This document shows, piece by piece, positions 1 through 11,603 of a DNA stretch of 64,000 bases. The position numbers and the translations under genes are program-made. Position 1 is the first letter of the stretch. Each line of letters opens with the position of its first letter. Under the pieces are notes generated by a model. It did not search any database. It saw only the letters and a list, made by a program, of their open reading frames with translations, and was not told where the DNA came from. The stretch is from Ascarosepion bandense (taxonomy: Eukaryota > Mollusca > Cephalopoda > Sepiida > Sepiidae): positions 520,001-584,000 of the forward strand of contig JBBBDQ010001188.1 in NCBI GenBank assembly GCA_037127315.1, read 5' to 3'.

Positions 1-2037
1 TTCCTTGGATATCACCTCTTACTACTATTATTACTTGGATATCACCTCTTGCTACTATTATTCCTTGGATATCACCTCTTGCTACTATTATTCCTTGGAT
101 ATCACTCTGCTACTATTATCCCTTAGATATCACCTCTTGCTACTATTATCCCCAGATATCATCTCTTGCTACTATTATTCCTTGGATATCACCTCTTGCT
201 ACTATTATTCCTTGGATATCACCTCTTGCTACTATTATTCCTTGGATATCACCTCTTACTACTATTATTACTTGGATATCACCTCTTGCTACTATTATTC
301 CTTGGATATCACCTCTTGCTACTATTATTCCTTGGATATCACCTCTTGCTACTATTATCCCTTAGATATCACCTCTTGCTACTATTATCCCTTAGATATC
401 ACCTCTTGCTACTATTATTCCTTGGATATCACCTCTTGCTACTATTATTCCTTGGATATCACCTCTTGCTACTATTATTCCGTGGATATCACCTCTTGCT
501 ACTATTATTCCTTGGATATCACCTCTTACTACTATTATCCCTTAGATATCACCTCTTGCTACTATTATTCCTTAGATATCATCTCTTGCTACTATTATTC
601 CTTGGATATCACCTCGTGGTACTATTATTCCTTGGATATCATCTCTTGCTACTATTATTCCTTGGATATCACCTCTTGCTACTATTATTCCTTAGATATC
701 ACCTCTTGCTACTATTATCCCTTAGATATCACCTCTTGCTACTATTATTCCTTGGATATCACCTCTTGCTACTATTATTCCTTGGATATTACCTCTTGCT
801 ACTATTATCACTTACATATCACCTCTTGCTACTATTATTCCTTGGATATCACCTCTTACTACAATTATCCCTTAGATATCACCTCTTGCTACAATTATCC
901 CTTAGATATCACCTCTTGCTACAATTATCCCTTAGATATCACCTCTTGCTACTATTATCCCTTAGATATCACCTCTTGCTACTATTATTCCTTGGATATC
1001 ACCTCTTGCTACTATTATTCCTTGGATATTACCTCTTGCTACTATTATCACTTACATATCACCTCTTGCTACTATTATTCCTTGGATATCACCTCTTACT
1101 ACAATTATCCCTTAGATATCACCTCTTGCTACAATTATCCCTTAGATATCACCTCTTGCTACAATTATCCCTTAGATATCACCTCTTGCTACTATTATCC
1201 CTTAGATATCACCTCTTGCTACTATTATTCCTTGGATATCACCTCTTGCTACTATTATTCCTTGGATATTACCTCTTGCTACTATTATCACTTACATATC
1301 ACCTCTTGCTACTATTATTCCTTGGATATCACCTCTTACTACAATTATCCCTTAGATATCACCTCTTGCTACAATTATCCCTTAGATATCACCTCTTGCT
1401 ACAATTATCCCTTAGATATCACCTCTTGCTACTATTATTCCTTGGATATCACCTCTTGCTACTATTATTCCTTGGATATCACCTCTTGCTCCTATTATCA
1501 CTTACATATCACCTCTTGCTACTATTATTCCTTGGATATCACCTCTTACTACTATTATTCCTTGGATATCACCTCTTGCTACTATTATTCCTTGGATATC
1601 ACCTCTTGCTACTATTATTCCTTAGATATCACCTCTTGCTACTATTATCCCTTAGATATCACCTCTTGCTACTATTATTCCTTGGATATCACCTCTTGCT
1701 ACTATTATCCCTTAGATATCACCTCTTGCTACTATTATTCCTTGGATATCACCTCTTACTACAATTGTCCCTTAGATATCACCTCTTGCTACTATTATCC
1801 CTTAGATATCACCTCTTGCTACTATTATTCCTTGGATATCACCTCTTGCTACTATTATTCCTTGGATATTACCTCTTGATACTATTATCACTTACATATC
1901 ACCTCTTGCTACTATTATTCCTTGGATATCACCTCTTGCTACTATTATTCCTTAGATATCACCTCTTGCTACTATTATCACTTACATATCACCTCTTGCT
2001 ACTATTATTCTTTGGATATCACCTCTTACTACTATTA
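1..2037. repeat. 30-bp minisatellite array with 240-bp higher-order structure
   Basis: About 68 copies of a 30-bp unit (core cttggatatcacctcttgct followed by actattattc) run from the left edge to 2037, so the array continues outside the window. Variants differ at fixed sites (ggatatc/agatatc, actatt/acaatt, cttaca). Eight units form a 240-bp higher-order repeat: 781-1020 and 1021-1260 are identical, and 1261-1439 matches for about 178 bp. The unit is a multiple of three without stops, so open frames run through it, but they only encode a 10-residue low-complexity repeat. It probably lies in an intron of the S-crystallin gene. Confidence 0.97.
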
Positions 2038-2049
2038 CCTCATTCCAAA

Positions 2050-2785
2050 AATGAAAATTATTGTTGTCTTTCTCCTTAACGGTATTTTTTTTTAAAATCA
2101 TGTTCTTAAAAACTCAATAATCTCTTTCATCTTAGTGGCTTTATTTCCCTACTTGGGGATGAAATGATACTAACGAAACTAAAACAAAAGAATAATGAAC
2201 AAAAAAAAATGAACACAATTTGGCTGCTGATACTGTACAATTCATGAGATTATTCTGGAAGCATTCTTGAAACTTGTTTTTCGGATTTGCTTTCAGAAAG
2301 GAATTATTTTTGATCGATGCCAGAAACAACGACAAAACTTTATCCATTTATTTTTTATTTTTTGGTTTTAAAAGAGAAAGCAATAAAAGAACAAGAATTA
2401 AGAAAACAGAAGATAACAACTGACATTACATTTAAACTTTTAAAGCAAAAGTTGCCTGGAAAGCACGAAGCCAGAAGAAATTTCCACGAGTGAGAAGTGT
2501 CATAGAAGAAACTGCCAGCATAGAACTTACGGTTACATCTACCTATTTAAATGTTAAAACAATGAAATCTTGTCACCGTCTCGTACTGCGCTTAACTTCA
2601 GAAAGTCTAAGTAACATAGACGAAATAAACTCTTTTTAATGCAAAATTGTGGCACAAGGTCAAAAGGGGAACGGAAAAGGCTGGTCTTTAAGGTGTCATA
2701 TCTTAAACTTCGATAGATACAATAACTGACCCAAACATACCACAGTATTCATTCCATTTAGTCATAATTTCTTTTCTTTCATTCA
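2050..2785. other. Unassigned AT-rich sequence
   Basis: I see no coding pattern, tRNA-like box or clear repeat here. It is probably intronic sequence of the S-crystallin gene, between the minisatellite and a Penelope-like fragment. Confidence 0.5.
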
Positions 2786-2789
2786 GTAA

Positions 2790-3119
2790 TTAATTTTTGT
2801 TTGGGAATGAGATAATGACTAACGTTTCTTCCTGGCAGAGGCTGCATATTTTGCCACCGTTTTGAGGTTTGGCTGTTTTCACTATACTCCATGATTTGTT
2901 TGGGTCTTTTCCATAGTTTAATTTCAATTTCCACACGTGGTTAGCTAATTTTGTATATGTTTTTAAGTTTTCTATTCTAAATGTAGACCAGTGATTGAAC
3001 CATTTAGTTTTAAAAGTGTCTTTGGTTGATCCAAAATATGTTCTATTTTGACCATTTAAGTCATGTAGTTTTGTTTTGTAAATGACTTCTTTTGTATTAC
3101 AAAGTCCTTGAAGTGGGAA
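2790..3119 (-). pseudogene. Penelope-like retroelement fragment, GIY-YIG endonuclease domain
   Basis: The minus strand has an uninterrupted 109-codon frame ending in TAA at 2790-2792. It lacks an ATG near its start. It reads FPLQGLCNTKEVIYK, then RTYFGSTKDTFKT, then KLANHVWKLK, SWSIVK and CSLCQEE. This order (Cys-rich linker, vIY, Y-F-G, basic helix, W-x-I, C-x-L-C) is that of the C-terminal GIY-YIG nuclease of Penelope-like retroelements, which nicks DNA during insertion. The YIG motif is YFG here. The fragment has no RT domain. The part that should precede it lies just to the right in the opposite orientation (3131-3274). Confidence 0.72.
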
Positions 3120-3130
3120 TTTATTTTTGT

Positions 3131-3274
3131 CCTAATATTTTTAAACTGATCGATAAACACTTCCCAAAAAGGTCAGAAGAAAAAAAATTTAATAGGAATA
3201 TAATCAAACTGAGTTATAGCTGTATTAGTAGTTTAGAACATTTAGTAAAGAAACAAAACGTGAGTGTTCATTAA
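3131..3274 (+). pseudogene. Penelope-like fragment, region just upstream of the GIY-YIG domain, inverted
   Basis: The + strand reads NIFKLIDKHFPK ... KFNRNIIKLSYSC and stops at 3272-3274. The pattern hydrophobic-LIDKHFPK...FNRN-hhKhSYSC is the segment between RT and GIY-YIG in these retroelements. It abuts the minus-strand GIY-YIG fragment at 3119, so one element appears broken into two opposed pieces. The alternative is two separate insertions. Confidence 0.6.
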
Positions 3275-3639
3275 AAAACAAAAACAGTAAAATCAGTTAC
3301 TGCAAATTGCCTGAAGACACCACCCATGGTAGAAACCTAGGTCGCGTAATAACTCATTTAAAAATGAAGAATATTCAAACGTTTAACAATATAATTGTAT
3401 TGAACACTTATTTATACAACTGTATAATGTTCTAATTTTATTATGACCAAAAATTAATTAAATAATTAATATATATATATATATTCTGATATATCTTGAC
3501 TTAAAATGTTAACGTTTAATAAAATGCTGAAATTTTTATGGGATTGAAAAAAATAAGGCGTTGTCTAAATGTTTTTTGAGTTTTGTTTTTTATCAATAAA
3601 CACAGCATTAATGGCTGCATTTGTTATGTATCTTTGTAG

Positions 3640-3735
3640 AAATGCCAACAGCTTCGATGCCAATGTTAGAAATTGACTCTAAACAACAGTTTCCTCAAAG
3701 CATGTCCATTGCTAGATATTTGGCGCGCGAATTCG
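3640..3735 (+). CDS. S-crystallin exon: end of the GST N-terminal domain
   Basis: The acceptor is tctttgtag and the donor gtaagtat. Two bases complete a codon begun in the upstream exon. Then 31 codons follow, plus one base, leaving a phase-1 intron. The peptide includes MPMLEID, with the cis-proline that contacts the glutathione backbone in GSTs, and [13 protein letters not shown], where the Q-S pair is the usual gamma-glutamyl contact and the rest is helix 3. The ATG at 3642 is internal and not a start. No preceding exon is visible in 1-3639. Confidence 0.93.
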
Positions 3736-5800
3736 GTAAGTATAGATAAAGACATTTTATTCGAAAACTTAAATCCTGTTCACAAATTTTTCTGTAAAAG
3801 TCGTACGGCCATATTCCGATAAAATGGCGGTTCTCGTACGATCACCAAAATTAAGGTCGAGTTGATACCCAACCTTGCCATGTGCAGGGTCTACGGGAAA
3901 TTTTTTGCCTGGGATTTAGGGCTTGGATTCCTCATTATAAAAAGACATTGTGCCACATTTCGCCTCAATGGGGAGGCAGATAAATACTGTTTGGTGTTGT
4001 GCATCAACTAGAACTCTAATCACGTTAGACTCTCTGCCTTCGGGCAGAGAGGTACCTAGACGAACCTCAGACGAAAGCCAGTGTCTTGTCTGGGAAAAAT
4101 AAGACTAGGTACTCCCGACCCTGCCATATGCAGGGCCTATGGGAAAATTTGCACGTTGCTTTAGGGCTCGGATTCACCAATATAAAAAGACATTGTGCCA
4201 CAGTTCGCAGAAACATACGTATCCTACACGTAGTAATTGAAATATTCAGCGAAATACAAAGACAGTGGATGAGCTGAAACCAATTATGCTTCAAATATTG
4301 GCGCTACGAAGCCAAAAGCAAGAACTACAGTTACAACAATAAAAAGGCCAACAGAAGCGGCAATTTCAGTTACAAAAACAACAAATATTTTTTGAATTGT
4401 TGTTTAAAAAAATGACGGCAGAAAAAAAGTTTGACTCATTCACTCCAGACCCTATTGCAAATTCCATTAGCGATTTTGTATAAAATATGGACGACGAAAT
4501 AACTTTTCAAAAGTATTACGGAAAATACAAATGGATCTTCAAAAAAGGTTGTTCGAATTAGGATGACGAAAAAGAAGTCCGACTATTATTGAGGAAACTG
4601 TCCCCTGTTGAACATGAAAAATACTTGAGTTTTATTTTGCCAGGAGAAATAAATTTGGAGGAAATTGTAGGGATATGATAAAAATTTTTCGGAGATATAA
4701 CTTCATTATTTAATGCACGGTGGAATTGTCTAAACCTTGTAAAGTGTAACGATGACGATTTTCTCACTTACGCGGAAGTTGTCAATCGACAATGTTAGAA
4801 GCTTAAGTTAAATGAGTTAACTTCTGACCCATTTAAATGTCTGAAATTCGTTCAGGGCTTAAATTCAAATAAAGATGCTGAAATAAAATCTAGGATTATG
4901 ACTAAACTAGAAATGGATTAAAAAATAACTCTCCAAAAATAGCTGAAGAGTGTCAGCATATTGTGAATTTAAAATTTGATACTGCAATGTATTTCAGAAA
5001 TACATAGAGTCCGTCTAAGGAAAAAAATAGACATTTTTCAAATCCTAGTGAAACAGTAAAAATTACCATAAATTACTTTCAGCGGTTTTGGTGGTAAGCA
5101 TTTAAAAATGAATGTTTCTTGAGAAATAAATAATGTTATCAATGTAGAAGATGAGGACAAAAGAATACTGTTAAACATTTACAAAATAGAAGAGAAACAA
5201 AAAGTATGTCAACAAAGTAATTACATTGGGTAAATCGATAAGCAGAAAGAAAAAAGTAGCAAGATACACGTTTGGGCGATCATGTCTCTTTTGAAACATG
5301 TTGGATTGGGCAGAAGATTATCCCGCAGTAGGTTGCCATTTCTTTCTGCGGTAGATTGGTTGCCAGCTAAGGCTATAGAACCCAATCTGTCCTGTTATTT
5401 AACCCATAACTGGAGGGAAGAGACGGATTAATACCTTTCAAAAGTGTATTTGCACATAAATGAATGCAAGGAATTCAACTGGAATTCGAACTCTACTCCT
5501 CAATTTCTCGTTCTGAGTCGATATCCATTGCACCACAACGTACATCCCCTTTCTCTAATACTGCACTTAAATTCGTAAAATCTCAGTACCAAGGAAAAAA
5601 ACACATTAAAACAGTTAACATGAACATATTTATAAAAAAAACAAAAACACAAAAAAAAATACAAAAAAAAAAAACACTGGAAAGCTATAATAGTGTCTTT
5701 TTTTTGTATTTTTTTTGTTTTTGTTTTTTTGTTTTGTTGATTGACGCTGAGAGGCCAGGTTAAGACCAATAACATTTGTAATTCTTTGGATTTGTTCAAG

Positions 5801-5870
<70 letters not shown>

Positions 5871-5878
5871 GTCTTTTC

Positions 5879-5949
<71 letters not shown>

Positions 5950-5957
5950 CAGTCTTT

Positions 5958-6004
<47 letters not shown>

Positions 6005-6014
6005 CAGTCTTTTC

Positions 6015-6052
<38 letters not shown>

Positions 6053-6087
6053 CATCTATCTATCTATCTATCTATCTCAGTCTTTTC

Positions 6088-6150
<63 letters not shown>

Positions 6151-6175
6151 CAGTCTTTTCATTATCTATCTATTT

Positions 6176-6220
<45 letters not shown>

Positions 6221-9200
6221 TACATTACATCATCGCCGACTGGACCTTGAATTGCAGCCAGTCACAACGAATGAATATCCCCTCAAACAGACCTCGTAAC
6301 TTGAGCGAATATGTGTCCGTAAAATTAACCCAAACAATAAGTGGAACTCGTGCATACGTTTAATTTCTAATTAGACTTGAAAAATGGTCAGTTTTCTTTA
6401 CTTCTCCAGTAAGTACCTGACACCTCGTGCTACCCTCAAAATTTAGGAGACCAAGGCCTAAATTTGATTACTTTTCTTTTATAATCATATCACCCAAAGG
6501 AAGACAGTAGTGCCACTGGTGCGTAGAGGGCTACATAACTGGAGAGGGAAAAGAAAGAGAAACCGGTTACTGGGGGTGTCGGAGAATGGGTAATTAAAGG
6601 ATGGAAACACTGGCGTGAAAGAGTCACACAAGATTAGAGATAAAAGTTCCTGGGTATGACGCCAACATGTACCCAGTAGCCAGGCCTCTGATTGGAAAGT
6701 TGTGAGGAGCATGGGACCACCTCTTAATTGCTATTCTTCTCATGTCTATCCTGAACCGGAGTGGTAGCACCTGCTAGGGTCCAAGCTACTGGCCAATAGT
6801 TAACACCCAAACTGTGAGCAAAATACTATGAAAGCATAAAAATACTCTTTTATAGAAATATATACATAAAAATAGACGTTTATAGAAAAATATACATTTT
6901 TGAAGGAAAAATATTACCACCAATATATTTTTGAATGAAAAAAAAATAATACCAGCAATACATTTTTGAATACAAAACTAGAAAACATCTTCAATTTTCT
7001 AAAACGAAAAAATATCATCAAACACTCACTATAACTGAATATTTAAAAAAGTACTTAAAACCTCACTTTTTGGCGTTAAATAACCCACAGAGGTTGATAT
7101 GATATTAAACAAGGCCCATCTAGAGGTAAACAGGAGAAGAATACGATACAAGGAGTGCTGAGGAAAGGATGAGAGAAAGCTGGGAGTCAAGAAGGTAAGA
7201 GATGGCAATTGATGTTTCATTTAAACTCTTGAAGCAAGTATACAGAAGGGAGTTCAAAAGTCAGAATGTGCAAGAAAATAAGTTTCTAGAGTAAAAGTGA
7301 CGGCGACCTTTGACTGTTTAAACTGCAAAAGCGTGAGACCTAGTTGTCAGTCTAGTAAATTGAATAATTTCGTGTAGAGGTGTCATCAGGGAGCTAAACT
7401 CGTCGTAGAAGAAGCCGTGAAAAGATTTTTAGAAAAGTCAGAGGGAAACCACATCTCGTCGGTGAGAAAGTAATTGGAGTCAAGCTACCAGGTCGGGATC
7501 GATCACATTGCAGATTCGCCTTTAGATTTTGTTGAGAACCCCGTGATAAAATGAAGGAGCGCCCGACAGCAGTATTGTGACAACAGTATTCAATACAAGT
7601 GTAATATAATAATCTGGCCCGACCGAAGAAGGCGATGAAGCGTGGGTGTTTCCGGTCATTGAAAGGAACGGATGTTTGTTTGACCCTATTTCCGACAGAT
7701 GCGGAAGTGACTCTGAGAAATTACGTAGGCGTCGAGTAGGCGTCGCGAATCGAGGCAAAACTTGGAAGATATATAAAGGCCTCGAAACAAGAAGTCACAG
7801 ACGAGTCTCCAGAGGTCGACAGTAGAAGAGAAGAAGAGTCTGGTCGGCAGTAGAGAAGCAGTTCACAGCTGCCCCCAATAGCATACATGCTATTGGGGGG
7901 TACGCATTCGTCATTCGTCCATACGTCAACGTCGACCCTTAGAAGCATTCGTCAACCCATTAGAAAAGCGCTCCCTCAACTCTCTGTCCACTAGGCGACA
8001 CGGTCCAGCGTTCATTAATAAAAATATTAATATATTTATATATATACGTGTTTGTCTGTTTCTTGCTATATAACACAAGGAGGATGGTTGATATATGTGC
8101 AAGATGGATTCAGACAAGGAAAGCATCCTTAGCCGACCTTCCTAGCGGTGGATTTAGCTATTGACTTAATGTAGTCGTTCTACTTGAGATCTGCTGAGAG
8201 AGTGAGGCCTCAGAGGAGCAGTGTATTACTTTCAGGGAGACTAGCGTGGCCCATGATGATAGTGGGTACGAGAGACTGTCTCCGGTGGTTAGAATATAAC
8301 AGCTTCGTTCTGGAAGCATTAAAATTAAGGAGCCATTTCTTACCGCAGATCACCAAAGATTGACGATCTCTTACATTATCGGCAACGCGGTTAGCTTTGT
8401 CTGACGTTATTGAGGCGGGAGTAAATGGTGGTGTAGTCAGCGTAGATGCCTAGTTGGAATCTGATTACACTGCTGTAAAATTTTGGCAGGTGATGCTCAA
8501 TATTCGCTTAGCAGTTTACGAGTCCTTGTGGGTGATTAATTATTTTTTACTTTACAACCCTCTCTTAGAAACAACATGTACAAGCCCCTCACTGTTCTAT
8601 CGCTACTTTCATGGAAAGTTCTCAGGCAAACTATATCCTTGAGTTTCATCATTTATAACATTCACAGATTATACCCGCCATCCAACGCACATTGTAGCGA
8701 ACCATCCTCATTCTTTTTGTATTCGGTGATATTCAAGTTCCACCCGAGAACAAGCTTCTCACGAGTCGCTGCACTGATAGACCGACACCCAAGATAATGA
8801 TTCTCAGATTAGTAGAATCTTAATCTGTTCACGTCAAGGGTTAACAATTATTTTTGCCACATGTACGCATAAACTATGCTTCTTACTATTTAACCTTCTA
8901 CCTTGAGTGTCTCTCTGGTCTTATACAGGTTAAAGCTCCCTGTAACTAAAAAAATAAATAAAAAATACTTAGCAGAAGCTTGATACCGGATGTGACAAAT
9001 ATTCAATGTACAGATAAATGGAAGACTTGTAAATATACAAGATGGATTCTGGAGCGATAAATTATCTCGCAAAACACAGTAAGACACTTTCCTAGCAGAA
9101 AACCAAGGAATAATTTAATATATACATTGGAATTAATTTTATTTCATAACATTGGAAAACCTTTACCCGAGAAGTTGCAGTGAACATCAAGTTAGCATCA

Positions 9201-9548
9201 GCCATGCCAATAGAAGATAGAAACGATTCCCCAAAACATTTCAACAGAGATTCATCCACGAAAAACAGCAATTTTAATGCAGTTCCATGATATGGATCTT
9301 TTTTGAGGGTGGAAGTTCAAACCTGACCTCAAATGAGAATCAAGCCATATTAACATACAATTTTTCGATTTGATTTGATTTGGCTTCGTTTACACTGTAA
9401 AATCATTCGTGTTCAAGTAGTCACAAACACATCAGATCAATTGATGGCTTCTCCTATACTGTTAGAGATCGCAGATTCGAATCCTGTCGAATGAAACATA
9501 TATTTCTTAAATATTCCAAAAATTCTTAAAAATATTAAGCTCGGTAGA

Positions 9549-9586
<38 letters not shown>

Positions 9587-11099
9587 ATCTAAACTTATTT
9601 ATAAATGGAACTTTGTGTGTGTATGTGTGTGTGTGTCTGTGTGTGTGTCCGTTACCTATAGACTCCGAAACGGCTGAACCGATTTTCTTGAAAACTTAGA
9701 CAGTTGTACTATAAGCATCTGCGAGTGTTCTTAGCTAGGTTTTGTGTCGATGTACCCCCGATAAATAACGAAAATCAATAATCGAATAAATCGGGTTATA
9801 GAAGGAGTGGTCCGATTTTAATCAAATTTGATACACTCATAGACAAAGACATAAGAAACGATATTCAGAAGTTCCAAGGTTGCAGTTCTTACAATAGCGC
9901 AGAAAATCGATAATATATATATATAAAAAAAGGTAAGATGTTTGTATGTGTATCTGTTTATCTGTCTGTATGTCTGTATTTTCTCAGCCCTTTTATTTTA
10001 GTTTTTGCTTCGGGTTTGGCTCTAAGTAGGTATAATTGTAGTTCTTCGTCTCAGCCATGATACCATTTACTCAGAGGACTTATTTAGCCTTCAAAATTCA
10101 GTTTACGACGAAAAAAAACTTATTTGATATCGATACTAGGAAATCAAAATTTGATTGACATCCATTCATTTTTCTTTCAGTCTACGGTTTCGCTTTAACT
10201 GGAAACAACTATTGCTTTCGTGCCAACGACCAAAGAGTCTGAGCTCCAGAGCCATGGATTAGTTTTAAAGCTTTCATTACACCCGAGCAACGCTGGGCTA
10301 TGCAGCTGGTTTTACTATCAAAATATTTTGTTGGTCATATAACTGCAAAAATTTACTTGCTGCAGGAGGGAGGTTGTTATGCCCATGTCGATCGGAGTTT
10401 CAATAAAATGAAATGTAATTAAATTTAAGAGCAATGAAATGTTATTTACAAACAATAAATCTTTGGTATATTTTTTAGGGTTCCATGCTAAAACCAATGT
10501 GGACATGGCACAAGTTGAATATATTACTGATTGTTTATATGAAATTCTGGATGATTATATGAAAATGTACCATGAAAAGAACGGCAAACTCTATGTAAGT
10601 ATACATTATGCAATTTAAAAGCACCCTTTAGAAATGTTTTGGTCAAAATCCCTAAAATTACATATAAATTACATTACCGGTAACATCTTGCTGTAAGAGC
10701 CTACCTCTGTATAAAACATCTCTATCCTACTGTTAACCTTATTTAACAATGGGAATGGTATGTTGAAAGTTTAAAATACAAATAATTCAATCGAGTTCTA
10801 GTTGCATTCAACATGCAAAGTTCGGAGCAAACGTTTCTCCTAGCATTAAAAACAACAGAGACAATCGAAACATGAAGAAAAAATAACAACACATTAAACA
10901 AACCTATTGAAAATGGCTAAAGAATTGACCAAAATCACTTGGGGTGATGGGTATTAGGGATAATTTTTGTACTCCGTTGCTACCAACAAATGAAAAAAAA
11001 AAATGGCAGAACGCTGCAAAAACTAAATATAAATAATAATGAAATTTTACTTGTCATATTAAGGAAATATGTCTGCAGGAAAATTTGCTGACTACCCCC

Positions 11100-11147
<48 letters not shown>

Positions 11148-11557
11148 CCTGTGTCTTTAGCACGACTCGGAGTTTCATACACTACACAATCATCAGGTAC
11201 ATATGCAGCTGATAATTACACAGTGCATGAAACTCCGAGTTTTTTTTAATCATTTTACTATAAGACATGTATTCTTAGTCATTTTACTATAAAAATATAT
11301 CCATATTAATATAAATATGTACTGTTGATATTGGCGCATATTTGCACGACTCGGAGTTTCATACACTACGCAATAATCAGATGCATAAAACTCCGAGTCA
11401 CGCTATAGACGAAGGCTAAGATGCAGACTTATTAAAATCGACTTAATTGCTCTGTTATGTTACATTGCGCACTGTTCTGTTAAAGCCAGATAAATATTTA
11501 TATATGTTGTGAAGCTGCATATATACATTTATGTATACTTTATTTCTCTCTCTCTCT

Positions 11558-11603
<46 letters not shown>

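Larger units (their letters stand above)
7600..8075 (+). mobile_element. Solo LTR (476 bp) with 4-bp target-site duplication
   Basis: The segment begins TGTAATATAATAATCTGG and ends CTATATAACA, so its ends are TGT...ACA and imperfect inverted repeats. CAAG flanks both sides (7596-7599 and 8076-8079). Removing the insert restores the LINE sequence seen in related copies (gcagcagtattcaatacaag joined to the segment before tatatgtgcag). A TATA box (7770-7777) and AATAAA (8017-8022) give + orientation. Length, ends and TSD fit a Gypsy-class LTR. No internal retroviral-like genes are present, so recombination between LTRs is inferred. Confidence 0.8.
6475..8455 (-). pseudogene. Jockey/CR1-like LINE, 3' part, twice interrupted
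   Basis: Minus strand. The 3' tail lies at 6480-6540 (family ending: tatgtagcccYctgcgcacc, then a GGGTGAAATGATTA-like end). The 3' coding remains lie at 7040-7600 and 8076-8455, matching the copies at 14.9, 37 and 48 kb (for example the segment around the IWSGAP motif and the stretch before YADD). It is 5'-truncated near 8455 and full of stops. A dispersed repeat interrupts it at about 6725-7035 and a solo LTR at 7600-8075. Confidence 0.72.

Noticed and set aside
5..2079. Two overlapping open frames of 624 and 637 codons in the 30-bp array
   Set aside because: They follow the repeat unit in two frames at once, encode only 10-residue Y/L/S repeats and have no start context. This is a minisatellite, not a protein.
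3642..3644. ATG at 3642 as start of the S-crystallin gene
   Set aside because: It follows a splice acceptor and lies deep in the GST N-terminal domain; the preceding strands and GSH-site Tyr must be encoded upstream.
7900..8040. Retroviral-like or virus-derived gene within the LTR region
   Set aside because: Only the solo LTR is present; no gag, protease, RT, integrase or envelope pattern is visible.
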